64,000 nucleotides of DNA from Sphingopyxis panaciterrulae (GCF_014199295.1 NZ_JACIJH010000007.1:1-64000), one strand, 5' to 3'; shown: positions 26,901 to 35,630, counted from the stretch's first letter. Numbers and translations: made by a program. The notes: generated by a model from the sequence alone, not told the origin.

Positions 26901-27385
26901 AGCCCGTAATATTGCGCGATCGGGGTTTGCGCGGGCGTGCCATAGACGGTGGCGGCGTCGTTGGGCGCGACCGCGACGACGCGGCTCAGCGCGTAAAGCT
27001 CGGGATAATAGGCCGCCGCCGATCCGCCATTCTGCCCGGCCTGATTGGGCGGCGACCAGACCGAAGTGAAATTCCAGTCGTCATAGGTGTCGGCGAAATT
27101 CGACAGATCCTGCATTTCGGCGGTGGTGAGGCCCTTCGCGCCGAAGGGAACGGCGCCGCCGCCCCGGCCCTGCACTTGCCCGGTCGTCGTCATATCCCAA
27201 TAGCTCTGGGTGATGCTGCCGAAGTTCTGATACCCCACCAGCCCGCCAACAGACGAGTTGCCGCTGACGCTGCCGACGGCATAGCTCTGGGCGATGCTGC
27301 CGTCGCTCTGCCCCCCCCACCAGTCCACCGACAGAACCGTCGCCGCTGACGCTGCCGGCCGCATAGCTCTGGGCGATGCTGCCAT
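23984..27385 (-). CDS. TpsA exoprotein 1, 3' part (MBG-like repeats), separated by frameshift
   Basis: This is the C-terminal half of a giant two-partner-secretion exoprotein whose 5' half lies in another frame. True continuity begins at the G8 tract (27311-27318 on the complement); residues before it are out of frame. It starts with the last GLUG repeats (GSIAQSYAVGSVSG, GSITQSYWDMTTTG). About five composite 171-residue repeats of paired MBG-like modules follow, with signatures LTVTADALSRIYGDANPAL and GDSGNYRFSF. The tail has a Cys pair (HCLRKRPC). There is no plausible start or ribosome-binding site of its own, so it is expressed only if the frame is restored. Removing one G, or adding two, joins the halves into about 2437 residues. 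Confidence 0.8.
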   Translation of the reverse strand: MAASPRAMRPAASAATVLSVDWWGGQSDGSIAQSYAVGSVSGNSSVGGLVGYQNFGSITQSYWDMTTTGQVQGRGGGAVPFGAKGLTTAEMQDLSNFADTYDDWNFTSVWSPPNQAGQNGGSAAAYYPELYALSRVVAVAPNDAATVYGTPAQTPIAQYYGLRASDFLTAPATIAGASAAGDADDYPLTASGARASNPAYRFVYLPATLTVTPAPLTVTANDLTRVYDGAAFTGNGVTYDGFVNSENESVLGGSPIYGGNALGAVNAGEYTIAVSGLTSGNYAIAYIDGTLTINRRALTVSAVAQTRIYGDDNPDLTYTAAELIEGDTLTGELTTDATPTSIVGPYAIALGSLTASDNYALTYQGANLTVTPADLTVTYAAAPVSSIYGDTPSLTGTVSAAGLKNGDGLESVTSGAAIWTSAADATSDVGAYAVAGSGLAGDSGNYRFSFAQDAANATALTIAPRALTVTADALSRIYGDTNPALTFAITEGMLVNGDALSGDLATNATAASNIGAYAITQGSLAASSNYALTYRGANLTVTPADLIVTYGATPVSSLYGDAPLLTGIVNAVGLKNGDLLESVTDGTAAWTSAADATSHVGVYAVTGSGLAGDSGNYRFSFVQGAANATALSITPRALTVTADALSRIYGDANPALTYNLGGLGLVNGDTLTGALATSATAASDVGAYAITQGNLAATANYALSYTGATLIIDPAALTVTYAAAPATSIYGNMPSLTGTVRAVGLKNGDTLAAVTNGAAAWTSPGGPTSDIGSYAVAGSGLAGDSGNYRFSFVQDATNATALSITPRALTVTADVLSRIYGDANPALTYRVGGLGLVNGDTLTGALATAATTASDVGAYAIAQGSLSATSNYALTYQAADLTVTPADLIVTYGATPVSSLYGDAPLLTGMVHAVGLKNGDLLESVTNGAASWTSAADATSDIGVYAVTGRGLAGDSGNYRFSFVQGAANATALSITPRALTVTADTLSRLYGDANPALTYRIGGLGLVNGDSLSGAPATSATRSSIPGSYAIVQGTLAASANYALRFVPGVLTILRVEPMPAVSIASTLARDAFAMIANPLAGSDAMSSIAGLFPPSDDGISGQTGAAATPMEAHGLHCLRKRPCPASGSAPQ
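24240..26500 (-). repeat. Tandem 513-bp repeats in TpsA1 (MBG-like modules)
   Basis: Equivalent sites recur every 513 bp, for example near 24461, 24974, 25487 and 26000. That is 171 codons per unit, each made of two MBG-like modules of about 78 and 92 residues. Long stretches are nearly identical between units, which points to recent duplication or gene conversion and predicts copy-number change. Short-read assembly of this region should be treated with caution. Confidence 0.85.
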
Positions 27386-30300
27386 GGGACGAAAATCCTA
27401 TCAGCCCGCCGACAAAACCGCGGCCGCTGACGTTGCTGGTGGAATAACTCTGGTCGATACTGCCGAGTTGCTGATACCCCACCAGCCCGCCGACATCACT
27501 GTGGCCGATAACGCTGCCGCCAGTCAGGCCGATCCGGCTGATCGTGCCGCCGCCCTGAAAGCCGAACAGGCCGACATAATAGGCCAAGGGTCGGTTGATG
27601 ACCAACCCGGCGATGGCATATCCCCGGCCGTCGAACTGGCCGGCGAAGCCTTTGCTGCTGTTGAGCACGCCGTCAAAGCCATCGCGACCGTTGGTCCCCA
27701 GCGGCACGAAGCCGGCCTCCGACCACATACCCGGATATTTGCCGCCCGCCGCGGCGAGGTCGGCGGTCAGGTCGATGTCGTTCGCCAGCACATAGTTGCC
27801 GTTCAGATCGCCGGCGTTGATCAGTTGCAACTGGTGGGCGTTGCGGATCACCGCCGGTCCGCCACCGGCGGGCGCGGTCGGCACTTCCCAGGCGAGGAAC
27901 GGCCGCGTGCCGACCCCCGCCCACACCCAGCCAGCCGCTCCGGCGCTCGTCACCGGCCCCGCCGCGAAGGTGAAACCCGCATAAGCGCTCTTGGCAAAGG
28001 CGTAGTTGGCAGCGCCGCTCTGCGCCGGATCGCTGGTTACCGCCGACGTGCCGGGGGCATTGGGGAAATTGACGCCCGCCGTTGATTGCCCGGTCGTATA
28101 GCTATCCCAATAGCTGTCGGTGATGCTGCCGCCGTGGTGACCCTCAAACCCTACCAGCCCGCCTCCGCTGCCGATAGCGGCGCTGACGCTGCCGGAAGCA
28201 TAGCTTTGGGTGATATTGCCGGCGAACCGATATCCCACCAGCCCGCCGACGGAGGAGCGGCCGCTGACGCTGCCGGTGGCATAGCTTTGAGTGATGCTGC
28301 CGCCGCTCTGCCCCACCAGCCCGCCGATATGGCTCTCGCCGCCGCTGACACTGCCGGTGGCATAGCTCTGGGCGATGCTGCCGCCGCTTTGATATCCCAC
28401 CAGCCCGCCGACGGAGTTGCGACCGTTGACGCTCCCGCCCACCAGGCCGACGCGCCTGATCGAGCCGCCGCCCTGCCAGCCGAACAGGCCGACAATAGAG
28501 GCCGTGGGCCGATCGATGGCGAGCCCGGCAATGACATGTCCCCCGCCATCAAAATTTCCGGTGAAGCCGTAGTTGGCGTCGAGTATGTTGCCATTCCCGT
28601 CGGTCCCCAGCGGCACGAAGCCCGCTTCCGACCACATACCCGGATATTTGCCGCCCACCGCGGCGAGGTCGGCGGTCAGGTCGATGTCGTTCGCCAGCAC
28701 ATAATTGCCGCCTAGGTCGCCGGCGTTGATCAGTTGCAACTGGTGGGCGTTGCGGATGACCGCCGGCCCGCCGCCGGTGGGCGCGGTCGGCACTTCCCAG
28801 GCGAGGAACGGCCGCGTGTCGGCCCCCGCCCACACCCAGCCATCCGCGCCCGCACTCGTCACCGGCCCCGCCGCGAAGGTGAAACCCGCATAAGCGCTCT
28901 TGGCAAAGGCATAGTTGGCGGCGGCGCTTTGCGCTGGATCGCTGGTCACCGCCGATACATTGGTCACGGTGCCTCTTTGACGTCCAAGCCCGGCCAATTG
29001 GCCCGTCGTATAGCTGTCCCAATAGCTGTCGGTGATGCTGCTGGTAACAAAGACCGGGGCCCCAGGACCCGTATTCTGATACCCTACCAGCCCGCCGACA
29101 TCGCTAGTGCCGCTGACGCTGCCGGTCGCATAGCTCTGGGCGATGCTGCCGGATAATTGAGAGCCCACCAGCCCGCCGACATTGTCAGCGCCGCTGACGC
29201 TGCCGGTCGCATAGCTCTGGGCGATGCTGCCGCTGAACTGAAACCCCGCGAGCCCGCCGACTTGGAAATCGCCGCTGACGCTGCCGGTCGCATAGCTCTG
29301 GGCGATGCTGCCGCTGCCCTGCCGCCCTATCAGCCCACCGACATCGAAATAGCCGCTGACGCTGCCGCCCACCAGGCCGACGCGCCTGATCGAGCCGCTG
29401 CTCTGATAGCCGAACAGGCCGACATAATAGGCCGCGGGCCGGTTAATGACCAGCCCGTCAATGACATGCCCCTGACCGTCGAAATTGCCGGTGAAGCCGG
29501 TGTTGCCATTGAGCAGGTTGCCATTGAGCAGGTTGCCATCCCCATCGGTCCCCAGCGGCACGAACCCTGCGCCGCCGTTCCAGGTGGCGGTTCCGGCGGC
29601 GTCGATGTCGGCGCCCAGCGCGAAGCTGCCGGTCAGGAAGCCGTTGATCCCCTGCACGCCATAGATGTCGGTGAGCAGATAGGGGTCGGCGACGGCGCCC
29701 GTGCCGCCGGCGGCGCGCAGGAAGGTCGCGCCGCCATCGGTCGCGATGCTGAAATCGCCCGCGGCGAAGGCGGGGAGCGCCGCGCCGACCTGCGACCAGT
29801 CGCCGGCGGCGAGGCGGAAGCGCGCGACCGACAGCGTGGCGCTGTCGGTGATCGCGCCCCCGGCATCGAGCGTCAGCCCACCCGCCGGGGCGTCGATCGC
29901 GCCATTCAGCGCAATGTCGCTGGCGGCCTGCAGCGTCAGCGTCGCGCTCGACGTCCAGTGTAGCGGCGTGGCGAGCGCGGCGAGCGTGATGTCGCCCGCC
30001 TGCGCGCCCGCCGATCCCGCCGCGCCGGTCGAGACGGTGACGTTGGCGAGCGCGAGCGCGTTCGTCAGCGTCGCGACGTTGATGACGCTGTCGGCGCCGG
30101 TTGGGGTGAAGCCATCGGGATTGCTGTCGGCCCCGCTGGAGATGGTGATGTTATAGGGATCGAGCAGCAGCGTGCCGAACGCGCTGCCGGTCAGGTCGGC
30201 GGTGCCGCGATAGTCGAGCCGTCCCGCCGACGACACTTCGGCTTCGCCGCCGCGCCCCCCTCCCGCGCCTCTGGCCGAGATCGCGCCCGCGAAGCGCGTC

Positions 30301-31304
30301 GCGTCGTCCGACCAGATGGTGACGTCGCCGCCGTCGCCGCTGCCGGTCGCGTCGGCGCGGACGGAGCTTGCGCTGTCGATGTCGATCGTCTGCGCGTGGG
30401 GGAGCGCACCCCGGCCCTGCCGATCGCCGCCGATGCGGACGTCACCGCCGCCGCCCGCGCCCGACACGTCGATCGTCGCCCCGGCCAGGCGGATGTCATC
30501 GCCGGTCAGCGTCACCGCGCCGTCGGTGCCGCCGACCCCACGCGCCTCGATCACACCGGTCAGGTTGACGATGTGCCGCGCGGCGTCGACCGCGCTCGCC
30601 GCCGACAGGATCACGCTGCCGCCGTCGGCGCTGATCCGCCCGGACATCGCGATCCCGCCCGCGTCCGCCGCCGGCAGCGCGACCTGCAAGAAGCCGTCGC
30701 CCGCGAGGTCGAGCGTCGCGCGCGCGCCTGCGCCGAGCGCCACCCGGCCCAGCGGCGCGTGGATCAGCCCGCTGTTGTCAACCTCGCCGCCGATCAGCGC
30801 GGCATAGCCGCCGCGCACGATCGCGATCGTCCCGGCATTGGCGACGCGCCCGCCGCGCCCGGTGACGACGATGTCGCCCCGCATGAAATCATCGTCGCCG
30901 ATGTCGAGCGTCGAGGCGACGAACCCCGCCGCGCGGACGGTGCCGGTCGATGTGATCTGGATGCCGTTGGGGTTGATCAGAAACACCTGCCCATTGGCGT
31001 TCAGCGACCCGGCGATGGTCGAGGTCGTCTCGCCCGTCACGCGGTTGAGCAGGACCGAGCGTGCGTCGGGCTGGCGGATGTCGACGCGATTGCCGTCGCC
31101 GATCGAAAAGCTCTGCCAGTTGACGATCGCGCGGTCACTCGCCTGGGTGATCGTCATCGCGCCGTCCGCCGGGGCGCCGATCGTCGCGCCGCCGCGCACG
31201 ACGCTGCCGCCGGTCGGCAGCGCCTGTGCCTGCGCCGCGGCGGGGATCAGCGCGCTCGAGGCGAGCAGGAGGGGAGTCAGGTGACGGACGGCGGGACGGA
31301 TCAT
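27081..31304 (-). CDS. TpsA exoprotein 1, 5' part (TPS domain, GLUG repeats), ends early by frameshift
   Basis: This is the N-terminal part of a filamentous-haemagglutinin-like exoprotein. The signal peptide ends at AAAQAQA. The TPS/haemagglutination domain has the expected marks: TITQASDRAIVNWQSF, LLNRVTGE and NPNG at 111-114. Beyond about residue 400 come several GLUG-type repeats (GGLVGYQxxGSIAQSYATGSVSG) and three NFDGxGHVI modules. Reading passes a run of eight G at 27318-27311 and then leaves the repeat frame, ending at 27081 in non-repeat residues. The start lies 17 bp after the tpsB stop, so it is the secreted partner of that transporter. It may be a pseudogene, a sequencing error, or the OFF state of a phase-variable gene. 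Confidence 0.85.
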   Translation of the reverse strand: MIRPAVRHLTPLLLASSALIPAAAQAQALPTGGSVVRGGATIGAPADGAMTITQASDRAIVNWQSFSIGDGNRVDIRQPDARSVLLNRVTGETTSTIAGSLNANGQVFLINPNGIQITSTGTVRAAGFVASTLDIGDDDFMRGDIVVTGRGGRVANAGTIAIVRGGYAALIGGEVDNSGLIHAPLGRVALGAGARATLDLAGDGFLQVALPAADAGGIAMSGRISADGGSVILSAASAVDAARHIVNLTGVIEARGVGGTDGAVTLTGDDIRLAGATIDVSGAGGGGDVRIGGDRQGRGALPHAQTIDIDSASSVRADATGSGDGGDVTIWSDDATRFAGAISARGAGGGRGGEAEVSSAGRLDYRGTADLTGSAFGTLLLDPYNITISSGADSNPDGFTPTGADSVINVATLTNALALANVTVSTGAAGSAGAQAGDITLAALATPLHWTSSATLTLQAASDIALNGAIDAPAGGLTLDAGGAITDSATLSVARFRLAAGDWSQVGAALPAFAAGDFSIATDGGATFLRAAGGTGAVADPYLLTDIYGVQGINGFLTGSFALGADIDAAGTATWNGGAGFVPLGTDGDGNLLNGNLLNGNTGFTGNFDGQGHVIDGLVINRPAAYYVGLFGYQSSGSIRRVGLVGGSVSGYFDVGGLIGRQGSGSIAQSYATGSVSGDFQVGGLAGFQFSGSIAQSYATGSVSGADNVGGLVGSQLSGSIAQSYATGSVSGTSDVGGLVGYQNTGPGAPVFVTSSITDSYWDSYTTGQLAGLGRQRGTVTNVSAVTSDPAQSAAANYAFAKSAYAGFTFAAGPVTSAGADGWVWAGADTRPFLAWEVPTAPTGGGPAVIRNAHQLQLINAGDLGGNYVLANDIDLTADLAAVGGKYPGMWSEAGFVPLGTDGNGNILDANYGFTGNFDGGGHVIAGLAIDRPTASIVGLFGWQGGGSIRRVGLVGGSVNGRNSVGGLVGYQSGGSIAQSYATGSVSGGESHIGGLVGQSGGSITQSYATGSVSGRSSVGGLVGYRFAGNITQSYASGSVSAAIGSGGGLVGFEGHHGGSITDSYWDSYTTGQSTAGVNFPNAPGTSAVTSDPAQSGAANYAFAKSAYAGFTFAAGPVTSAGAAGWVWAGVGTRPFLAWEVPTAPAGGGPAVIRNAHQLQLINAGDLNGNYVLANDIDLTADLAAAGGKYPGMWSEAGFVPLGTNGRDGFDGVLNSSKGFAGQFDGRGYAIAGLVINRPLAYYVGLFGFQGGGTISRIGLTGGSVIGHSDVGGLVGYQQLGSIDQSYSTSNVSGRGFVGGLIGFSSHGSIAQSYAAGSVSGDGSVGGLVGGAERRQHRPELCRRQRQRQLVCWRAGGVSELRQHHPELLGYDDDRASAGPGRRRRSLRREGPHHRRNAGSVEFRRHL
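27180..29400 (-). repeat. GLUG-motif repeats in TpsA1
   Basis: Numerous short repeats encode GGLVGYQxxGSIAQSYATGSVSG-like units of about 22 residues, grouped into three blocks. Each block is preceded by GFTGNFDGxGHVIxGLxIxRP and GLVGGSV. The inter-block segment encoding AANYAFAKSAYAGFTF and HQLQLINAGDL occurs twice, about 900 bp apart (near 27800 and 28710), nearly identically. These are protein-coding repeats and not a CRISPR array. Confidence 0.8.
27311..27318 (-). other. G8 homopolymer at the TpsA1 frameshift
   Basis: On the coding strand the run is GT followed by eight G and CAGAGC. With seven G the frame reads GGLVGGQSDGSIAQSY, exactly continuing the repeat pattern. With eight it shifts to AERRQHRPEL. 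The tract is therefore the whole cause of the break and a plausible slipped-strand switch or sequencing artefact. Confidence 0.8.
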
Positions 31305-31321
31305 GGCGATACCCCTTGCGA

Positions 31322-33154
31322 TCAGAAGCGCGTGACGACGATGATGTTGAGGCGGTCGCTGTCACCCGCCCCCTCGATATGCGCGCGGCCCCATTCGAGG
31401 CCGATCGAGGCGCCCGGCGAGCCGTCCTGCGCGGCCCCGGCAAGCCGCAGCCCGGCGCCGAACGCGGTCGCCCCGGTGCTGCGCCGCTCGAGCGCGGTGG
31501 GCCGTTCGTAGCGTACCCGGCCCGCCGCCCCGAACAGATAGGGCGCGATGCTCAATCGCAGGCCGGGCAGCGCGACCGGCCGCACGATCTCGCCCCGCAG
31601 AACATAGCCCATGTCGCCCTGCAGCCGGCTCGACGGCAGCGGGGATAGGCCGTCGACCGCCGCGATGCCGATCTGCTCGGCGTTGACCAGCGGCTTGCCG
31701 AACGCGGTCTGCGCGCGGGCGTTGATCGCGATCTGCACGCCGGCGCCGACCGGCTGGACCAGCGCCGCCTCGACCGCCAGCTTGCGAAAGCTCGCATCGG
31801 CGCCCTGGCGCGACAGCGGAAGCAGGGGCGTTGCGTCGGCGCGCGAGCGCGCGCCCAGCCCGTCGATCCCGAACGAGGCCTCGACCCGTGCCGACAGCGA
31901 GCCGCCGCCCCGCGTCGCTGCGACCAGCGTGCCGTCGACGCGCGCGACGCGCAGCTTGTCGAACGACAGTGGCAGCGGCAGCGGGTCGATCACCGACACG
32001 CGCTCGCGCTGGGCGTCGAAGGACAGGCCGCCGCTCAACGTCAGCGAGCGCGTTCGCACGAATGGATAGGCGATCCGCGCGCTGACCCGGTTGAACCGGC
32101 TGCCGGTTCCCAGCAGGAAGCCGCGGTGGCGCGGCGCGGTGCGCGCGTCGACCCCTTCCAGGTTGAGCGTTAGCCCGTCGGTGCCGATCGGCAGGATCAC
32201 GCCGCCGGCCAGCGCGCGGTTGCGCGGGGTCGGGTCGAGGATGCTCGTCTCGCGCCCGCCATTGGGAAAACCGCTCGCGCGCAGATAGATGGTCTCGCCG
32301 AGGCCAAGCGCGCTGTTGACGTCGAGCCCCAGCCCGACGGCATAGCGGCCGAGCGACGAAGGCAATGTGTTGTCGACCGTGGCGAAGCCGGTGACGACGC
32401 GGTGCCGCGCTTCGATCACCAGCACCGTCCCGCCGCGCTTTTCCCCCGGGGCCAGCGCCGACTGCAGTGTCATCCCCGGCGTGTCGGCGGCGAGCAGCAA
32501 GCGCCGCTCGATCATCGGCAGCGTTACATCGTCGCGTCCGATCAGCGGCGCGAGCAGCGCCGCTACGCGCTTTCGCACCAGCGGCGGCACCCGGTCGGTA
32601 TCGACGCGCTCGATGAACCCCCGGACCACCACGAGCCGCAGCGTCGCGCCGTCGCGCAGTTCCTGCGCCGGCACCAGCACGCGGGTCAGCGTATGGCCGT
32701 CGCGTGCCGCCTGCGCCTCCATCGCGCGCGCGGCGGCGAAGATCTCCGCGACCTTGATCGGATGGCCGACGAGCGTGGCGCGCAGGGCCGCCACGGCCTG
32801 CAGATCGCGGTCCCCCTCGACGACGAGGTCGCCCAGCGTCACGGCAAGATCTTCGGCGCCCGGCGGGGCGGTCACTCCCGGCCCCTCGGGCAGGACGATC
32901 GGTCCGGCCGGGCGCACCGACGGCGGCGCATAGGTCGGCGGCGTCACCTGGCTCGCCGTCTGCGCCCATCCCGTCTGCGGCACCGCGACGAACAGCGCGG
33001 CGAGCGCGAGCGGCAGCGGCGTGCGGTCGCGCGACCGAAAGCGGCTGATGCCCGGGCAGCCGTCCGCCAGCCTGCTTCGGGTCGCCTGGCGGCCGCGTTG
33101 CTCGTCTTCGTCCATATCCCCCTCGTCCATCTCCAGCGGCGGAGGGCCTATCAT
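31322..33154 (-). CDS. TpsB outer-membrane transporter 1 (ShlB/FhaC/HecB family)
   Basis: This is a two-partner-secretion transporter of up to 610 residues. A signal sequence (PLALAALFVAVPQTGWAQ) precedes a proline-rich linker. POTRA-type domains follow from about residue 105 to 250 (LGDLVVEGDRDL, VLVPAQELRDGATLRLVVVRGFIERV), then a 16-strand-type barrel ending in the terminal aromatic VVTRF. It secretes the TpsA encoded immediately downstream. The start is uncertain: ATGs at 33154, 33130 and 33115 are all in frame with poor ribosome-binding sites, and the shortest gives the most normal leader. A 224-bp region (33155-33378) separates it from the divergent permease. Confidence 0.88.
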   Translation of the reverse strand: MIGPPPLEMDEGDMDEDEQRGRQATRSRLADGCPGISRFRSRDRTPLPLALAALFVAVPQTGWAQTASQVTPPTYAPPSVRPAGPIVLPEGPGVTAPPGAEDLAVTLGDLVVEGDRDLQAVAALRATLVGHPIKVAEIFAAARAMEAQAARDGHTLTRVLVPAQELRDGATLRLVVVRGFIERVDTDRVPPLVRKRVAALLAPLIGRDDVTLPMIERRLLLAADTPGMTLQSALAPGEKRGGTVLVIEARHRVVTGFATVDNTLPSSLGRYAVGLGLDVNSALGLGETIYLRASGFPNGGRETSILDPTPRNRALAGGVILPIGTDGLTLNLEGVDARTAPRHRGFLLGTGSRFNRVSARIAYPFVRTRSLTLSGGLSFDAQRERVSVIDPLPLPLSFDKLRVARVDGTLVAATRGGGSLSARVEASFGIDGLGARSRADATPLLPLSRQGADASFRKLAVEAALVQPVGAGVQIAINARAQTAFGKPLVNAEQIGIAAVDGLSPLPSSRLQGDMGYVLRGEIVRPVALPGLRLSIAPYLFGAAGRVRYERPTALERRSTGATAFGAGLRLAGAAQDGSPGASIGLEWGRAHIEGAGDSDRLNIIVVTRF

Positions 33155-33378
33155 GCGGTTCGCCGGGCCCGTTAGGCCGACCGTCTCATCCGTTGGGCCA
33201 AACGTCTCACGGCGGGTGGACGCAGCTGTTTTGTGCCGACGAGCGGGTGTAGTCGCCTTTTGGTTCGCGCATCGGCGCGCGGGCCAAGCGTCGATATGGC
33301 GATCGACCTCTTTCTTTTGCGGTTCGTTCCTATGGTCGCTATCGGTCGCCGGTCCGCACGCGCAGCACGGAACCGGCC
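33155..33378. promoter_or_regulatory. Divergent intergenic region, tpsB1 / SLC13 permease
   Basis: These 224 bp hold the start regions of two unrelated loci. No open frame of note was seen. GTCTCA occurs twice within about 25 bp near 33180-33210, but neither a clear promoter nor an operator was recognised. Confidence 0.25.
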
Positions 33379-35115
33379 ATGACGTTCGATCAATATGCCA
33401 TCGTCCTTATCCTCGTGGTGATGCTGATCGTCTATGCAACGGAGCGCTTCCGCGTCGAAATGGTCGCCATGGTGGGGCTCGCCGCCGCCGTGCTGCTCGG
33501 CGTCGTGCCTGTGGGCGGAGTCTTCGGCGGCTTTGCGAGCCCGGCGGTCATCACGGTGATCGAGGTGCTCGTCATCGTCGCGGCGCTGGCGCAGACCCAG
33601 GCGGTCGACCGCTTCGCGCGCGCGATCACCGATCGAACCGGCAGCGAGCGCGGGGTGCTCGCCATCCTCTGCGGCACCGCGGCTTTCGTCTCGGTGTTCA
33701 TGAACAATATCGGGGCGCTCGCGCTGGTCTTCCCGGTGGCGCTCTCGGTCTGCGCGCGGCTGGATATCGCGCCGGCGCGCGTGCTGATGCCGCTGTCCTT
33801 CGCGACGCTGCTCGGCGGGCTGTGCTCGTTGACGGGAACCCCTGCCAACCTGATCGTCAACGGGTGGAAGATTTCGGAAACCGGCGCCGGCTTCGCCTAT
33901 TTCGAGCTGGCATGGGTCGGCCTGCCGGTGGCGCTCGCCGGCCTTGCGTGGATCGTCCTCGCGGCGCCGCGGGTCTTTGCCAGGGCACGTCCCGCGCAAC
34001 CGGGGCGGTTCGAGGCCGGTCCGACCGATTTCCTCGCCGAGCGCGCGGTGCCCGCCGCATCGCCGCTCGTCGGCCTGCACCTCGCCGATGCCGAGCGCGC
34101 GACTGGCCTCCACATCCACGGCGTCTTTCGACATGGCGCGCATGTGTTCGCGCGCCGCGCCGACATCATGGTCGCGGCCGACGATATCCTGCTCGTCGAG
34201 GGCGACGTCGCCGGGCTCGGGCGCATGGTCGCCGACGGCCGCCTCGCGGCGCCGGAAACCCCGCGCGATGCGGAGGAGGTCGAGGCGGTGGTGATGCCCG
34301 ACAGCCTGCTGCTCGGATCGCGCGTCGGCGACGTCGCGGCCTTTGCCGAGCGGGCGGTCGCGGTGCGCGGGCTGGCGAGCCGCCGCCACCGCGTCGAGGG
34401 ACGCTTCGACGATCTGAAGATCGGCATGGGCGATGTGCTGATCGTGGCGGGCGACTGCGATGCGTTGCGCGAGATCGTCGCCGAATGCGGGCTGCTCGCC
34501 CTCGGGCCGCGCCGCGCCGAGCGCGCGCAGCGCCCCGCCGCGCCGAGCCTGGTCATCTTCGCGGTCGGCGTCCTCGTCACCGCGCTCGATCTCGCGCCGC
34601 CCGAGCTGGCTTTCGGCGGCGTGGTGGTCGCGATGGCGATGGCGCGCGCGGTCGACCTGCGCACCGCGCTTCAGGACCTCAACTGGCCGATCATACTGCT
34701 GCTCGGCTGCATGATCCCGCTCGGCCTCGCGGTCGAGCAGACCGGCGCAGCGCGCGTCATCGCCGACCTGATCGCCGATCATATCCCGGTTTCCGGCCCC
34801 GCGGGCGTTGCCGCGCTGGTGCTGCTGCTCGCGGTGCTGATGACACCCTTCATCGACAATGTGTCGACCGCCGCGGTGCTCAGCCCGATCGCGGCGGGGC
34901 TTGCATCGCGCACCGGCGTGCCGATCGAGCCGCTGCTGATGGCGGTCGCGGTCGGCGCCTCGCTCGACTTCCTGACCCCCTTCGGCCACCACAACAATGC
35001 GGTGGTGATGGGCGCCGCGGGCTATCGCTTCGTCGATTTCCCGCGCCTCGGCGCGCCGCTGCTCGGCATATGCCTGATCGTCGCGATCGCGGTGCTGGCG
35101 GTGCTGCTCGTGTGA
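33379..35115 (+). CDS. SLC13-family permease with central TrkA-C/RCK-type domains
   Basis: This 578-residue inner-membrane permease has two halves of hydrophobic helices. They are separated by a cytoplasmic region of about 200 residues with two TrkA-C-like domains (GLHLADAERATGLHIHGVFRHG and VVMPDSLLLGSRVGDVA). Conserved segments include SVFMNNIGALALVFPVAL and SLTGTPANLIVNG in the first half, and MTPFIDNVSTAAVLSPI in the second. This layout matches the SLC13/ArsB-like group used in bacteria and algae for sulfate or related anions. It lies 40 bp before an Rrf2 regulator and upstream of a sulfate ABC transporter, so sulfate is the best guess. Substrate assignment is inference. Confidence 0.88.
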   Translation: MTFDQYAIVLILVVMLIVYATERFRVEMVAMVGLAAAVLLGVVPVGGVFGGFASPAVITVIEVLVIVAALAQTQAVDRFARAITDRTGSERGVLAILCGTAAFVSVFMNNIGALALVFPVALSVCARLDIAPARVLMPLSFATLLGGLCSLTGTPANLIVNGWKISETGAGFAYFELAWVGLPVALAGLAWIVLAAPRVFARARPAQPGRFEAGPTDFLAERAVPAASPLVGLHLADAERATGLHIHGVFRHGAHVFARRADIMVAADDILLVEGDVAGLGRMVADGRLAAPETPRDAEEVEAVVMPDSLLLGSRVGDVAAFAERAVAVRGLASRRHRVEGRFDDLKIGMGDVLIVAGDCDALREIVAECGLLALGPRRAERAQRPAAPSLVIFAVGVLVTALDLAPPELAFGGVVVAMAMARAVDLRTALQDLNWPIILLLGCMIPLGLAVEQTGAARVIADLIADHIPVSGPAGVAALVLLLAVLMTPFIDNVSTAAVLSPIAAGLASRTGVPIEPLLMAVAVGASLDFLTPFGHHNNAVVMGAAGYRFVDFPRLGAPLLGICLIVAIAVLAVLLV

Positions 35116-35118
35116 AAC

Positions 35119-35135
35119 CCTATTCATTTCATAGG
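35119..35135. promoter_or_regulatory. Candidate Rrf2 operator upstream of its own gene
   Basis: This is the inverted repeat CCTAT-N7-ATAGG, lying 20 bp before the rrf2 start. A degenerate relative, CCTACT-N3-TTGATAG, lies in the cysP promoter at 35638. Shared positions give CCTAYT-N3-TTSATAG. Autoregulation plus control of the ABC operon by the Rrf2 protein is a simple model. Confidence 0.55.
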
Positions 35136-35155
35136 AAAAATGCTAGGAGGGCGCC

Positions 35156-35614
35156 ATGATCTCGAACAAGGCCAAATATGCGTTTCGCGCCCTGCTCGCG
35201 GTGGCGGCAGCTCCCGCGGGCGAATCGCTGACCAGCGCCGAGATCGCCCGCCGCCACAGCATTCCGCACAAGTTCCTCGAACAGATATTGCTCGACCTGA
35301 AAAAGGCCGGAATCCTGGAGAGTCGGCGCGGCAAGAGCGGCGGCTATATCATGCTGCGCCCGGCCGATACGGTCAGCTTTGCCGAGGTGCTGCGGCTGTT
35401 CGATGGGCCGCTGGCGCCGCTGCCCTGCCTGTCGCGACAGTCCTATCGCCCGTGCGAGGATTGCATCAGCGAAGCGCAGTGCGAAATCCGCCGCGAATTC
35501 GCGCGCGCGCACGAAGCGAGCCGGCGGATACTGGAGGCGCGCACCATCGCCGACGCGCTCAATGGCCGGCCGTTCGAGGCGATTCCGGCCGAGCGAAGCC
35601 GCGCTGCGAGCTAG
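35156..35614 (+). CDS. Rrf2-family transcriptional regulator
   Basis: This is a 152-residue winged-helix regulator. The DNA-binding part includes LTSAEIARRHSIPHKFLEQILLDLKKAGI and ESRRGKSGGYIMLRP. It has four cysteines, 91, 100, 103 and 109 (spacing C-x8-C-x2-C-x5-C), in the place where IscR- and NsrR-type members bind an iron-sulfur cluster. The ribosome-binding site AGGAGG is strong. Family members sense Fe-S status, nitric oxide or cysteine/O-acetylserine supply. Lying between two sulfur-uptake units, it most likely controls sulfur acquisition. Whether it carries a cluster or a CymR-like sensing mode cannot be told from sequence alone. Confidence 0.9.
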   Translation: MISNKAKYAFRALLAVAAAPAGESLTSAEIARRHSIPHKFLEQILLDLKKAGILESRRGKSGGYIMLRPADTVSFAEVLRLFDGPLAPLPCLSRQSYRPCEDCISEAQCEIRREFARAHEASRRILEARTIADALNGRPFEAIPAERSRAAS

Positions 35615-35630
35615 AAAAGATTTTTTGGGC

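Noticed and set aside
24240..29400. Regular repeats that could be mistaken for a CRISPR array or satellite
   Set aside because: The units are multiples of three, encode GLUG and MBG-like protein modules in one frame, and lack unique spacers and cas genes.
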